Of a stretch of DNA of 27,242 nt, positions 7,540-14,239 are shown piece by piece; position 1 is the first letter of the stretch, and each line of letters begins with the position of its first letter. Where the stretch lies: the NCBI GenBank assembly GCA_938008555.1, contig CALLKE010000101.1:1-27242 (forward strand), read 5' to 3'. A program made the position numbers and the translations under genes. Below the pieces are notes generated by a model. That model ran no database searches. It was not told the DNA's origin and was given only the letters and a program-made list of their open reading frames with translations. This stretch comes from an uncultured Pedobacter sp. (lineage in GTDB: Bacteria; Bacteroidota; Bacteroidia; Sphingobacteriales; Sphingobacteriaceae).

Positions 7540-8481
7540 CTATTTAACGACTTCAGACTTATCCCTGAAACATACAAATGTAGGGAATCTTGGTTTATCC
7601 TTGACTCCTTGGGGGAATGTCTTAAATTTGATAACTTTGCCAATAATCTGATCTTGGTTACTCCAGTAGAATTTACATTCATCTTGTGTCATTTCTCCGG
7701 GCGAGACTTGTACTTCTAGTCCTTCCTTGAAAAGAATATTTCCAGTGACCGGGTGAACAACATCTTTCAATAGTGTACCAATAATTGTACCAACTTCTCC
7801 ATTAGGCTGCATATTTTCTTGATGTGAACTACGCTCAGTACGCCCAAGTTCATTGACTTTCTTTTCGTTGTTATTCTTTGAACCTTCAAGAATAGAGGTT
7901 ACAAGAATCTCTTCTTCAATAAATCGTTTGATTCTCCAGCATTGCATTTTGCTGTCACTACGGCCTTCTTTATAAAGACCATCAGGATCACGAAGAATTA
8001 CTCCTTCATATCCCATATCAAGGCATTGACTTTCATAAGCCAACAATTCTTGCATATTTCGAACATGACTTCCGCCAATAACTCGAATATACGCCTGAGT
8101 TCCAACTTGATTAATCAATATATCTTTCATTCTATCAGAGTATTTTTTATTGCTCTGTGTATCAAAAATTGTCCAAGTAACGATTGGCTCACCATCAATT
8201 CGATTTAACGCTGATGTAGTGTCCCTACACAGTGTTTCACTAGTACGATTATCAGGAGTTCCTACAGTAATTTCTCCATCAAATCCATTAAATTCAGGAC
8301 GCGAAAGCAAATGCGTTACATATTTATTAGCAAAAGGTTTTAGGCTTCTACCGACAAGCTTGCCATCAATACAAAGTGCCCGTACACCATCAATCTTTGG
8401 TTGAATAATGCATGGGAATTTTACCTTAGATTCAATCCAGTCTCTAGCAAGCATTGGCTTCATCGGTTTCATTTGATTCAT
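7540..8481 (-). CDS. ATP-dependent DNA ligase (T7-like)
   Basis: A 313-residue ligase, slightly shorter than T7 ligase (359). Motif I is QPKIDGVRA with adenylated K29. GRSLKPF (Ia), FDGEIT (III), TWTIFDT (IIIa), YEGVILRD (IV) and MQCWRIKRF (V) follow. The C-terminal OB-fold region carries GTIIGTLLKDV and KVIKFKTFPQG. It has the minimal two-domain plan of phage ligases and would seal Okazaki fragments for the adjacent replisome. AAAGGAA lies about 10 bases before ATG 8481. The start overlaps the end of the upstream gene by 38 bases; ATG 8472 and 8463 are alternatives. Confidence 0.93.
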   Translation of the reverse strand: MNQMKPMKPMLARDWIESKVKFPCIIQPKIDGVRALCIDGKLVGRSLKPFANKYVTHLLSRPEFNGFDGEITVGTPDNRTSETLCRDTTSALNRIDGEPIVTWTIFDTQSNKKYSDRMKDILINQVGTQAYIRVIGGSHVRNMQELLAYESQCLDMGYEGVILRDPDGLYKEGRSDSKMQCWRIKRFIEEEILVTSILEGSKNNNEKKVNELGRTERSSHQENMQPNGEVGTIIGTLLKDVVHPVTGNILFKEGLEVQVSPGEMTQDECKFYWSNQDQIIGKVIKFKTFPQGVKDKPRFPTFVCFRDKSEVVK

Positions 8482-8821
8482 TTGATTTAATTTCCTTTTT
8501 GTTATCGTAAATTGCTAAAAACCTGTTCCCATCTGTATGAATATCAATTAGGATCATTGTATAGTCTTTTCCTCGATATACCCATTTTGGAAGAAAGCGT
8601 TGAGTACAAATTTCATCTGAATAGGTGTCACCATTTTCGAATTCTTCAAGTGAAGAAGAACTTATTACACTTCCGCGTGTTTCTGATCCTTCGATTTGCC
8701 AAACCATGTCTCGGTAATCAGCGAAAGGAAATATACACCAGTCTTCAACATAGCCGAAATAATCGAAAATTGCTTGGCGGGATTCTTTCTCTTGTTTAAT
8801 AAGAGCATCTATATCTTGCAT
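8444..8821 (-). CDS. Hypothetical protein (125 aa)
   Basis: The frame is open to 8857, but GCGGAGG stands 5 bases before ATG 8821, which is the better start (MQDIDALIKQEKESRQAIFD). Features are a helical N-terminus, then aromatic-rich DYFGYVEDWCIFPFADYRD, then a beta-like WVYRGKDYTMILIDIHTDG, and a polar Asn/Glu tail. No family is recognised. Its last codons overlap the ligase start, so it is co-translated with ligase. Confidence 0.7.
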   Translation of the reverse strand: MQDIDALIKQEKESRQAIFDYFGYVEDWCIFPFADYRDMVWQIEGSETRGSVISSSSLEEFENGDTYSDEICTQRFLPKWVYRGKDYTMILIDIHTDGNRFLAIYDNKKEIKSNESNETDEANAC

Positions 8822-8850
8822 AATTGCCTCCGCTAACTTCATTACTTCTA

Positions 8851-9135
8851 TTACCATTCAAATCTAACTAATACTCTTGTTCTAAGTACATCATTATCTT
8901 TTGAGCAAATATTTATAAACCCACGCTCTTTCAGAATCTTCGTAAATTCGTAATAGATAAAGCTAGGTATCACTACTTCAAATCTTGATTCTTTAAGTCC
9001 TCTCGCGCTTGCTTCTAGTGCTGGCGCAATACGGTTAAACTCGGCCTGAGCAACTTTTTACTTGTCAGGTCCAATACTTCTAAGATATTCAGCCGTGATC
9101 TTGTCTGTATTAGCGATAGAATAACCTTCACTCAT
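8851..9135 (-). pseudogene. Hypothetical gene with an in-frame TAA at 9058-9060
   Basis: From ATG 9135 (AGGAGTTAGAAAATG) the frame reads MSEGYSIANTDKITAEYLRS IGPDK, then TAA. The same frame then stays open for 68 codons: KVAQAEFNRIAPALEASARG, RFEVVIPSFIYYEFTKILK, ERGFINICSK and so on, to the stop at 8851. No usable start codon follows the TAA closely, and both halves look like one 93-residue protein. Possible causes are a nonsense mutation, a base-call error or stop readthrough. No family is recognised. Confidence 0.6.
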
Positions 9136-9313
9136 TTTCTAACTCCTGTCTCTTAGCTTCGCGCTGTTGTCTCCAAGCATCCTTTTGCTCTTTGCGTTTT
9201 TCTCTTTTTTGCTTCGGTGCTTTTGGTTCATCATCAAAATACTGATGACGGTGCTTCATAGGCAACTTGGAACAATAGATGTAGTCTACATCAATACCCA
9301 TCTGTACTTTCAT
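9128..9313 (-). CDS. Small highly basic protein (61 aa)
   Basis: ATG 9313 (MKVQMGIDVDYIYCSKLP) is preceded by a G-rich GGGGGG stretch that can serve as ribosome site. A longer frame starts only at TTG 9328. The C-terminal half is almost entirely Lys/Arg/Gln/Glu (PKQKREKRKEQKDAWRQQRE), suggesting a charged helix that could bind nucleic acid. The stop overlaps the next gene's ATG by 8 bases. No family is recognised. Confidence 0.6.
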   Translation of the reverse strand: MKVQMGIDVDYIYCSKLPMKHRHQYFDDEPKAPKQKREKRKEQKDAWRQQREAKRQELENE

Positions 9314-9455
9314 ACTTATACCCCCCAATAGAATGAGATAACTGATTAACTACTTCTTTTACGTCCTCGTCGGATGTAAAGTAAAAACGATCATAGTCAA
9401 TTTCAGGAGAGGATTTTACTCTCTTTTTCGAAGCTTCTGAATTTTTCTTTTTCAT
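9291..9455 (-). CDS. Small hypothetical protein (54 aa) in an overlap chain
   Basis: ATG 9455 overlaps the TGA of the upstream 38-residue ORF as ATGA. There is no independent ribosome site, so expression by termination-reinitiation is the likely route. The product begins MKKKNSEASKKRVKSSPE, then IDYDRFYFTSDEDVKEVVN, and ends YKYESTDGY. It overlaps the start of the next gene (9128-9313) by 23 bases. No family is recognised. Confidence 0.5.
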   Translation of the reverse strand: MKKKNSEASKKRVKSSPEIDYDRFYFTSDEDVKEVVNQLSHSIGGYKYESTDGY

Positions 9456-9568
9456 ATAGGGATAATTCTGAAAATGTATTTATTTCCTTTCCCAATACGA
9501 ATGTAGATTCCTGCCTTGGAAAAGATTTTTGGAGACATCCAAAATACTGAAAAGTACTTAAATTCCAT
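9452..9568 (-). CDS. Small hypothetical protein (38 aa) in an overlap chain
   Basis: The ATG at 9568 lies inside the last codons of the upstream gene (stop at 9558-9560), and its own TGA overlaps the next ATG by four bases. The product, MEFKYFSVFWMSPKIFSKAG then IYIRIGKGNKYIFRIIPI, is hydrophobic and basic. Called from the precise overlap pattern on both sides; no homology is recognised. Confidence 0.4.
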   Translation of the reverse strand: MEFKYFSVFWMSPKIFSKAGIYIRIGKGNKYIFRIIPI

Positions 9569-9911
9569 AAAACTTTACTCGTCCGTTATGATCAATTCTC
9601 GTAAAGATTTCGCTTCGAGAAACTTTATCTTCAAAATCTTGTGAAGCAGCAATACCTTTTTCGTTCAAAAGGTATTCCGGCAGATCTAGTACAAAAGATT
9701 GACCAGTGTAGCTCCGTGAAAGATTACAGCCATAGTCGCTACTTATAACAATTCCGTAAGCTCCAACCTTCGTTATATACGCGATCCCTTTTACACCAAT
9801 AGACTCTACAAGGAATTCTCCTTTAATATAAGGCTCAATTGCCTTAAATAAGAAAAATTTCTTATTCGTAATAGCTAAACGAACCATATTAGTTTTATTG
9901 ACTTTTTTCAT
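9558..9911 (-). CDS. Hypothetical protein (117 aa)
   Basis: The open frame extends to 10052, but CAGGAG sits 7 bases before ATG 9911 (MKKVNKTNMVRLAITNKKF) and this ATG overlaps the end of the upstream gene by 17 bases, so 9911 is chosen. The middle has a beta-rich GEFLVESIGVKGIAYITKVG and AYGIVISSDYGCNLSRSYTG, then LDLPEYLLNEKGIAASQDFE. No family is recognised. The 3' end overlaps the 38-residue ORF. Confidence 0.65.
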   Translation of the reverse strand: MKKVNKTNMVRLAITNKKFFLFKAIEPYIKGEFLVESIGVKGIAYITKVGAYGIVISSDYGCNLSRSYTGQSFVLDLPEYLLNEKGIAASQDFEDKVSRSEIFTRIDHNGRVKFYGI

Positions 9912-10362
9912 CTTGACTCCTGTTTTTGAATTTTCGTGCCGATGGAATGTGAATTTTTGGTTTGCTTCTGTTCCAGAGAATTTTACACCTAGTTTTAAAT
10001 GACTTGTAAAACCTAAAAGCTGGTCTTTTGTTTCCTTTGTGTATCTTACCATCTAATCCAGATAATTTGTCATTTAATTGTTGTGCTTCGAAATACCCAA
10101 TACCTTCTACAGAAAACCGCATACCTTTATCAAGCATACGTTTTACAGCAATTGAATAGATTTTGAGAAAATCTTCATATTCGTATACATGATATACCGG
10201 AGAAACTTCATGAAGCTCTTTTGCCAATTTATTGAATGAACGTAAAATTCCTCCCTTACTTGATCGTACAACAGGAATTTCCAACTTATCAACATCTACG
10301 CTTTCTTCGCTTTCTTCGTCTCTACTGCTCTTTTGCTCTAACGGTATGTCCGTCTGGTGCAT
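9895..10362 (-). CDS. Hypothetical protein, possibly HU/IHF-like DNA-binding (155 aa)
   Basis: ATG 10362 has AAGGAG upstream. After an acidic N-terminus (DEESEESVDVDKLEIP), residues about 45-115 read FLKIYSIAVKRMLDKGMRFS, then VEGIGYFEAQQLNDK, then a basic IHKGNKRPAFRFYKSFKTR. A helix followed by xxGxGxFE and a basic arm recalls the HU/IHF layout, but the match is weak and could be chance. The start overlaps the end of the phosphoesterase gene by 41 bases. Confidence 0.6.
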   Translation of the reverse strand: MHQTDIPLEQKSSRDEESEESVDVDKLEIPVVRSSKGGILRSFNKLAKELHEVSPVYHVYEYEDFLKIYSIAVKRMLDKGMRFSVEGIGYFEAQQLNDKLSGLDGKIHKGNKRPAFRFYKSFKTRCKILWNRSKPKIHIPSARKFKNRSQDEKSQ

Positions 10363-10903
10363 GTAAACTCCTTGTTTTCATATATTCTTCGATCATTGCT
10401 TCGTCAAAGAAGCAGTGCTTACCGTAGATATTATAGGCGCTATCTAGCCCTACATCAAGAATTTTTCCTTCAGGAATATTGTAGTTGCCATGTGAATGCC
10501 CATGCAAGTGCCACGATCCATGATGTTGTCGATTCCAGCATGCAATTGGATAGTGACATAGTACTACTTTTTTACCAGCAATCTTAATTTCTTCATAATT
10601 CTTAACAGCACCTACATCAGTTCTGTTCCGAATCTTTAGCTCAAATTTTGAGTTATTGTCATGATTCCCTAGAATTAAAAATTTTCTACCATTCAACTTA
10701 TTCAGGAGAGAGTCGGCAGTTTTTCCATTTCTAACAAGAGCAAAATCCCCAAGATGCCAAACATCATCTTTAGGTTTTACAGTGCTATTCCAAATATCAA
10801 TAAGCCATTCATCGTGCTCGTCAGGGTTCATTTCAGGACGATTTGTATATGAGATTATATTTTTATGAAAAAAATGTAAATCACTACTGAACCATCTTTT
10901 CAT
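10322..10903 (-). CDS. Metallophosphoesterase (193 aa)
   Basis: All calcineurin-like motifs are visible: SSDLHFFH (D8, H10), WHLGDFAL (D53), ILGNHDNN, LCHYPIACW and HLHGHSHGN. AAAGGA precedes ATG 10903. The short single-domain form is common in phages; these enzymes hydrolyse phosphoesters, and the substrate is not predictable. Bases 10606-10646, coding for FELKIRNRTDVGA just after the GNHD motif, are duplicated exactly at 11866-11906. Confidence 0.9.
   Translation of the reverse strand: MKRWFSSDLHFFHKNIISYTNRPEMNPDEHDEWLIDIWNSTVKPKDDVWHLGDFALVRNGKTADSLLNKLNGRKFLILGNHDNNSKFELKIRNRTDVGAVKNYEEIKIAGKKVVLCHYPIACWNRQHHGSWHLHGHSHGNYNIPEGKILDVGLDSAYNIYGKHCFFDEAMIEEYMKTRSLHAPDGHTVRAKEQ
10606..10646. 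repeat. 41-bp exact repeat, copy inside the phosphoesterase gene
   Basis: Identical base for base to 11866-11906, in the same orientation, 1260 bases apart. On the minus strand it encodes FELKIRNRTDVGA in the phosphoesterase frame. Confidence 0.97.
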
Positions 10904-10915
10904 TTTATTCCTTTG

Positions 10916-11071
10916 TTATTTTACAATTGTTTTATTAGGTACATATTCATATTCTGCTCGAATGACAGATTCGATTAAACGTGCGAAGGCAATTGAATCT
11001 CCCCACGGTTTACCGGGATCGTCTGCAATTGCCTCTTTCTTAATTGCAATGATCTGTTCCTCTGTCAGCAT
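10916..11071 (-). CDS. Small hypothetical phage protein (51 aa)
   Basis: The frame is open to GTG 11116, but AAAGGAG lies 8 bases before ATG 11071 (MLTEEQIIAIKKEAIADDP), which is the likely start. The pattern LTEEQI....A......FARLIE is common in short phage proteins of unknown function. It precedes the phosphoesterase by 12 bases. Confidence 0.7.
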   Translation of the reverse strand: MLTEEQIIAIKKEAIADDPGKPWGDSIAFARLIESVIRAEYEYVPNKTIVK

Positions 11072-11131
11072 TTGCTCTGCTCCTTTAATTATATCTTCAA
11101 TCTTGTATCGTCTCACAACAAATACTGCAGC

Positions 11132-11148
11132 TATAGGGGAAGCCTATA
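11132..11148 (-). terminator. Short hairpin after the virion-like gene, possible weak terminator
   Basis: Minus-strand TATAGG, loop CTTCC, CCTATA forms a 6-bp stem immediately after the stop codon at 11149. No U-run follows, so it is at most an attenuator or processing site. Confidence 0.25.
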
Positions 11149-11817
11149 TTAATTACTAAAGAACTTCAGTACAATACCTGCATATTGTACATCGTGTGCA
11201 GTACCCGGCCCCGGCCCTACGCTACGATCTACGTTAAAATTCAATACAGTAGGATTGACTGCACTAGGAGGAGAATAAACCGGCATAGAAACCCCAGTTC
11301 CATCTACAACGTATCCTTCCGGGCCTGTGGCATTATAAACTGCAGTATTATCAAATGAAGCCCATACGAATTTAGTTGATGCATCAGATGCACCTTGGTA
11401 AATCAATACAGGCGATTTGAAAGATTCCATATCAGCAAACGATTCGGTTCCATAGAACACGTCATAACTGAAAGCAAACGGGGACAACCCAACAGGAGGA
11501 GTCAGTGTAACCAGATAAGCTCCTGAATTACGATCAGGCTTACGTGATGTCTGGTTTGCTCGAATTACAAATCGTTCGGTACTGGACACTTTTTGTTTAG
11601 CAAAGGCATAAACCTTTGGACCATTAGGGTTTGTTACTTCTGCAATCTTGAACCATCCTGCTGGAGTAGGTACGCTTCGTACATTATGCACCTGTACGAT
11701 TGCAACAACCGTATCTCCTACTTGACTGCCGGGTGCATCACCAAAATCAAATACTTGTTGACTCCCGCTGATAGCCATTGTTGCCGTTACTACGGCTGTT
11801 TCAATAAATCCTGCCAT
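11149..11817 (-). CDS. Beta-rich virion-like protein (222 aa), function unknown
   Basis: ATG 11817 has AAGGAG upstream. The sequence is rich in Val, Thr, Ser, Gly and Pro with few charged residues: VGDTVVAIVQVHNVRSVPTP, GAYLVTLTPPVGLSPF, SVGPGPGTAHDVQYAGIVLK. It looks like a beta-sandwich of the kind seen in phage tail, head-decoration or lectin-like proteins. It is the only structural-looking gene in the window and sits just after the Dam cassette, alone among metabolic genes. The exact role is not recognised. Confidence 0.7.
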   Translation of the reverse strand: MAGFIETAVVTATMAISGSQQVFDFGDAPGSQVGDTVVAIVQVHNVRSVPTPAGWFKIAEVTNPNGPKVYAFAKQKVSSTERFVIRANQTSRKPDRNSGAYLVTLTPPVGLSPFAFSYDVFYGTESFADMESFKSPVLIYQGASDASTKFVWASFDNTAVYNATGPEGYVVDGTGVSMPVYSPPSAVNPTVLNFNVDRSVGPGPGTAHDVQYAGIVLKFFSN

Positions 11818-11836
11818 ATTTTCTCCTTAATTTAAA

Positions 11837-11906
11837 TTAATTTAGCCACTTGCCGGTATCCTGACCAGCACCTACATCAGTTCTGTTCCGAATCTTTAGC
11901 TCAAAT
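11837..11906 (-). pseudogene. 3' remnant of an unidentified gene, contains the second 41-bp repeat copy
   Basis: In the phosphoesterase frame of the repeat the minus strand reads FELKIRNRTDVGA and then, outside the repeat, GQDTGKWLN and TAA (11837-11839). The tail differs from the phosphoesterase (GAVKNYEEIK), so this is the end of some other reading frame with no visible start. It resembles the C-terminus of a virion-type protein, but that is only an impression. Confidence 0.35.
11866..11906. repeat. 41-bp exact repeat, copy at the 3' end of the Dam cassette
   Basis: Identical to 10606-10646. The last two codons and stop of the methyltransferase (TTG AGC TAA) lie inside this copy, so the recombination point has set the protein's C-terminus. 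Confidence 0.97.
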
Positions 11907-12345
11907 ATGCCGCCATTTGATTCGCAGTCACTCCCGGCTGGAAGATGACAACAGCGCTCGGGAACGGAGCGTTGGCTTTAGCATCGCCAAACTTTAAGCG
12001 GCCCTTGATGAATCGAATTTGCCCCCTCATGGCGTAGTCATGCCACCAGCGCGTGTCCGTGCGCGCAGGCACAAGGCAAACAACGGTCGCTCCCTGACGC
12101 GAAGATAAGTATGCCTTACGCATCCATAGACCTATTTCTTTCCCATATGGCGGGTTCATCCAACAAACGCCACTCCATGTTTGCGATAAACCGTCATCGG
12201 CTGGCGTGAAATAGCGTTCACATTTCGCATTAGACGGAAGCGCGCACACGTCCAGTTCAAAACCAAATTCACTATCCAAATCATCAAAAAAACTCTGTGG
12301 CGTTGCCCACAAGTCCGTTTTGCTTGAAAACATGGCGTCATTCAC
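11896..12345 (-). CDS. DNA N6-adenine methyltransferase (phage Dam type)
   Basis: The protein has LWATPQSFFDDLDSEFGFEL, DVCALPSNAKCERYFTPADD, WMNPPYGKEIGLW (NPPY catalytic motif near residue 65) and VCLVPARTDTRWWHDYA, the pattern of the phage Dam family (PF05869). These enzymes methylate adenine, often to protect phage DNA from restriction. GGAG lies 8 bases before GTG 12345; GTG 12351 is too close to it. The GTG overlaps the stop of the 44-residue ORF. The coding sequence is visibly GC-richer than its neighbours, and its last codons lie in the 41-bp repeat, so it looks recently acquired and C-terminally trimmed. Confidence 0.9.
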   Translation of the reverse strand: MNDAMFSSKTDLWATPQSFFDDLDSEFGFELDVCALPSNAKCERYFTPADDGLSQTWSGVCWMNPPYGKEIGLWMRKAYLSSRQGATVVCLVPARTDTRWWHDYAMRGQIRFIKGRLKFGDAKANAPFPSAVVIFQPGVTANQMAAYLS

Positions 12346-12476
12346 TCGCACACTCCTTCACTGTTAGTCATTGCCGATATCAGCATTTGCTCTACTAATT
12401 TTAAACCGCAATTAATCCGATGTGGATGAATAAACTCTTTACGATCAAGATTGTAAACTTTATGATACTGTTTCAT
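12342..12476 (-). CDS. Truncated N-terminus of a conserved phage protein (44 aa)
   Basis: ATG 12476 follows AAGGAAATAATT. The product starts MKQYHKVYNLDRKEFIHPHR INCGLKLVEQ. This resembles the first 30 residues of a widespread phage protein of about 100-130 residues (pattern Y.VVN...K.Y..PH.FGDGLKLLEF). The rest of that protein is absent: the frame ends in TNSEGVCE where the GC-rich Dam cassette begins. Its TGA overlaps the Dam GTG, so it may now act mainly as a leader cistron for the methyltransferase. Confidence 0.55.
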   Translation of the reverse strand: MKQYHKVYNLDRKEFIHPHRINCGLKLVEQMLISAMTNSEGVCE

Positions 12477-12478
12477 AA

Positions 12479-12988
12479 TTATTTCCTTTCAAAAAATTGA
12501 TGCCCATCTATGACTAATACTTTTTTAACGTCTTTGATCCAATAAGGCTTTACCTTAGTAGTACAGTAATATAGCACGTTTTCTCTGATTGGTGAGAAAA
12601 AATAACCACGAATCATCTCATCAGCAATCCTCTCTATTCGTTTATCTTCACCAATTGGCATAATCATGCCATGCTTTAGATGATTTCTATAAGAAAATTG
12701 TTTGTATTGCCAAATTACGCTACAGTAGGATTTTGGGAATCCGGGAGTATTCTTTCTATTTTCAATAACCGCTGCTACAGCCCTGATACCAAGTTCATGT
12801 TCACTTCTTGCTTCATACCACAAAGCTTCTTTAATGCAGTATTTTTCTTGTTGAAAAAACGCATGCATTGAAACATCAGGTACACTTGTATGAACTTCTT
12901 TAATCGGGAGCAGTGCATGCATAGTAAGAACGTAACATGCAATTGCAAAAATAATTATCAAAGTTACTTTGATAGTTGAATTTTTCAA
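12479..12988 (-). CDS. SleB-type cell-wall hydrolase with N-terminal membrane anchor (endolysin candidate)
   Basis: The start is TTG 12988, fixed by a strong AAGGAGG 7 bases upstream. Residues 7-27 (KVTLIIIFAIACYVLTMHAL) form one hydrophobic helix after a short basic N-terminus, a signal anchor. Residues 51-169 match the SleB/CwlJ hydrolase fold (PF07486): CIKEALWYEARSEHELGIRA with likely catalytic E59, AAVIENRKN, GFPKSYCSVIWQYKQFSYRN. The family cleaves peptidoglycan glycan strands. The anchor suggests Sec-dependent export, possibly a SAR endolysin. No adjacent holin or spanin is seen. Confidence 0.82.
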   Translation of the reverse strand: MKNSTIKVTLIIIFAIACYVLTMHALLPIKEVHTSVPDVSMHAFFQQEKYCIKEALWYEARSEHELGIRAVAAVIENRKNTPGFPKSYCSVIWQYKQFSYRNHLKHGMIMPIGEDKRIERIADEMIRGYFFSPIRENVLYYCTTKVKPYWIKDVKKVLVIDGHQFFERK

Positions 12989-13019
12989 GTAACCTCCTTA
13001 TAGTTCTCTCAAAGCTGGA

Positions 13020-13280
13020 TCATTCTTGAACTTCAGTCTTTTCTTGTTCTTCGAGAAACGAGTATAGGACAAACTTGTCTTCGTTTTCATGCATAATTCG
13101 GACAATTCCTAGAACATCTGTACGTTCACCAGACTCAGAAATTTTGTAATGCACAGTGACATATCCCCATCCATCTTGAAATTTCTCAATAGAAAGCACC
13201 CGCAGGATTTCTTTAACCTGATACTTGAGTGCTTCTGGTAGGGTGATTTCATCCCCAATTTTAAATTTTGTATTAATCAT
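13020..13280 (-). CDS. Hypothetical protein (86 aa)
   Basis: ATG 13280 has AAAGGA upstream. The protein begins MINTKFKIGDEITLPEALKY, a start typical of small beta-barrel (SH3- or KOW-like) phage proteins, then GWGYVTVHYKISESGERTDV and an acidic tail. No named family. It lies between the kinase-like gene and the cell-wall hydrolase. Confidence 0.7.
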   Translation of the reverse strand: MINTKFKIGDEITLPEALKYQVKEILRVLSIEKFQDGWGYVTVHYKISESGERTDVLGIVRIMHENEDKFVLYSFLEEQEKTEVQE

Positions 13281-13292
13281 TTCTTTTATCCT

Positions 13293-13700
13293 TTATAATG
13301 CAATTGAAAACCTTCGTTTTTGCTGTTCAATAGTTTGTTCTGGAACATTATGCACAGAGACTCCATTATGTCTGTTTTCAACAATAATGCTAACAAACTC
13401 TGCACAAGCTTTTTTAGCAATATCTTGATATGTCTTAACTTCTGCTTCTGTCGTACTTGTGTTAGAGACAACAACACAGCGATTATCTTCAAGTGCTTCG
13501 AGTGTTTTTTGCTGGCACCATGCATGCGCCTTGTGTAGTTTAGTATGATCAAAATTATATCTACCAAGAGAATCGTAGAAATACATACCTGCTTCATAGT
13601 GCAAGTATGAAGGCGATGCAAAATGCATCTTAGATATTGTCTTAACAAAAGAAGACTTACCTGCTCCAGATACCCCTCGAACTAGTAGTAGAATTTTCAT
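13293..13700 (-). CDS. P-loop ATPase/kinase-like protein (135 aa)
   Basis: The N-terminus LLLVRGVSGAGKSSF is a Walker A motif (K15, S16) of the AAA_33/polynucleotide-kinase-like type. HTKLHKAHAWCQQKTLEAL and RCVVVSNTSTTEAEVKTYQD follow; the latter matches the NTFTxxxE region of these phage kinases, which often act on nucleic acid ends or nucleotides. AAGGAAAAAT precedes ATG 13700. The substrate is unknown; work with the RNA ligase in this transcript is possible but not shown. Confidence 0.82.
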   Translation of the reverse strand: MKILLLVRGVSGAGKSSFVKTISKMHFASPSYLHYEAGMYFYDSLGRYNFDHTKLHKAHAWCQQKTLEALEDNRCVVVSNTSTTEAEVKTYQDIAKKACAEFVSIIVENRHNGVSVHNVPEQTIEQQKRRFSIAL

Positions 13701-13709
13701 TATTTTTCC

Positions 13710-13811
13710 TTAATTAAGGCTGTCAAGGTAGTAGGAAATCCAGTGGATTGTGTTCAAGTTGCTCCAAATTACAAACAATACTGATTGTACAATAATTCCA
13801 TACTCATGCAT
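13710..13811 (-). CDS. Small possible membrane peptide (33 aa)
   Basis: The ORF MHEYGIIVQSVLFVIWSNLN TIHWISYYL... fills the gap between the deaminase and the kinase-like gene. It follows directly on a 12-codon ORF (13812-13850, MPVTVSKVRKKK) whose ATG lies in the deaminase stop region and whose TAA touches this ATG. GAAAGAAG is a weak ribosome site. The hydrophobic stretch could be a membrane segment. Supported by position only. Confidence 0.35.
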   Translation of the reverse strand: MHEYGIIVQSVLFVIWSNLNTIHWISYYLDSLN

Positions 13812-13840
13812 TTATTTCTTCTTTCTGACTTTACTGACAG

Positions 13841-14239
13841 TTACTGGCATTTAATATCTCGCATATGAAAATTATAGTCCGATTCTACCGCATCCCCATA
13901 TTTTTGCTTGTACCTTACTGCCTTCACTCCGCATTGTGACAAACAAGCTGCACAGTGCCAGCAAGGAGAGTGCGTAACATAGATTGTACATCCCCTTGTC
14001 GATACTCCTTCTTCTGCGCATTTTAAGATACAGTTCATTTCTGCATGCAGGACATATGGCAAGGTTTTATTATCGACCTCACACACATTGTCCCATCCTG
14101 AGGGAGTGCCATTATATCCCGGAATAAGAACACCTGTAGAAGTTACAAGGACTGCACCTACTTTTGCTCTTGTTGCTCTACTTTCCTGTGCGTAGAGTTC
14201 AGCAATTTGCATAAGGATTTCTGGAGAATGTTTAAGCAT
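13841..14239 (-). CDS. Deoxycytidylate (dCMP) deaminase family protein
   Basis: A 132-residue protein with the zinc-dependent deaminase signature: HAEMN (H65, catalytic E67) and SPCWHCAACL (C93, C96). The N-terminal ESRATRAKVGAVLVTSTGVL and GYNGTPSGWDNVCE match dCMP deaminases, which convert dCMP to dUMP for thymidylate synthesis. No thymidylate synthase is in the window. The ATG overlaps the upstream TAA by one base (TAATG), coupling it to the SLOG gene. Confidence 0.9.
   Translation of the reverse strand: MLKHSPEILMQIAELYAQESRATRAKVGAVLVTSTGVLIPGYNGTPSGWDNVCEVDNKTLPYVLHAEMNCILKCAEEGVSTRGCTIYVTHSPCWHCAACLSQCGVKAVRYKQKYGDAVESDYNFHMRDIKCQ

Noticed and set aside
9558..10052. Longer 164-residue version of the 9558-9911 gene
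   Set aside because: The extra N-terminus overlaps the upstream gene by 158 bases and has no ribosome site, whereas ATG 9911 has CAGGAG.
13286..13648. 120-codon minus ORF overlapping the kinase-like gene
   Set aside because: The Walker A protein in the other frame has a clear motif and ribosome site; this frame has none.
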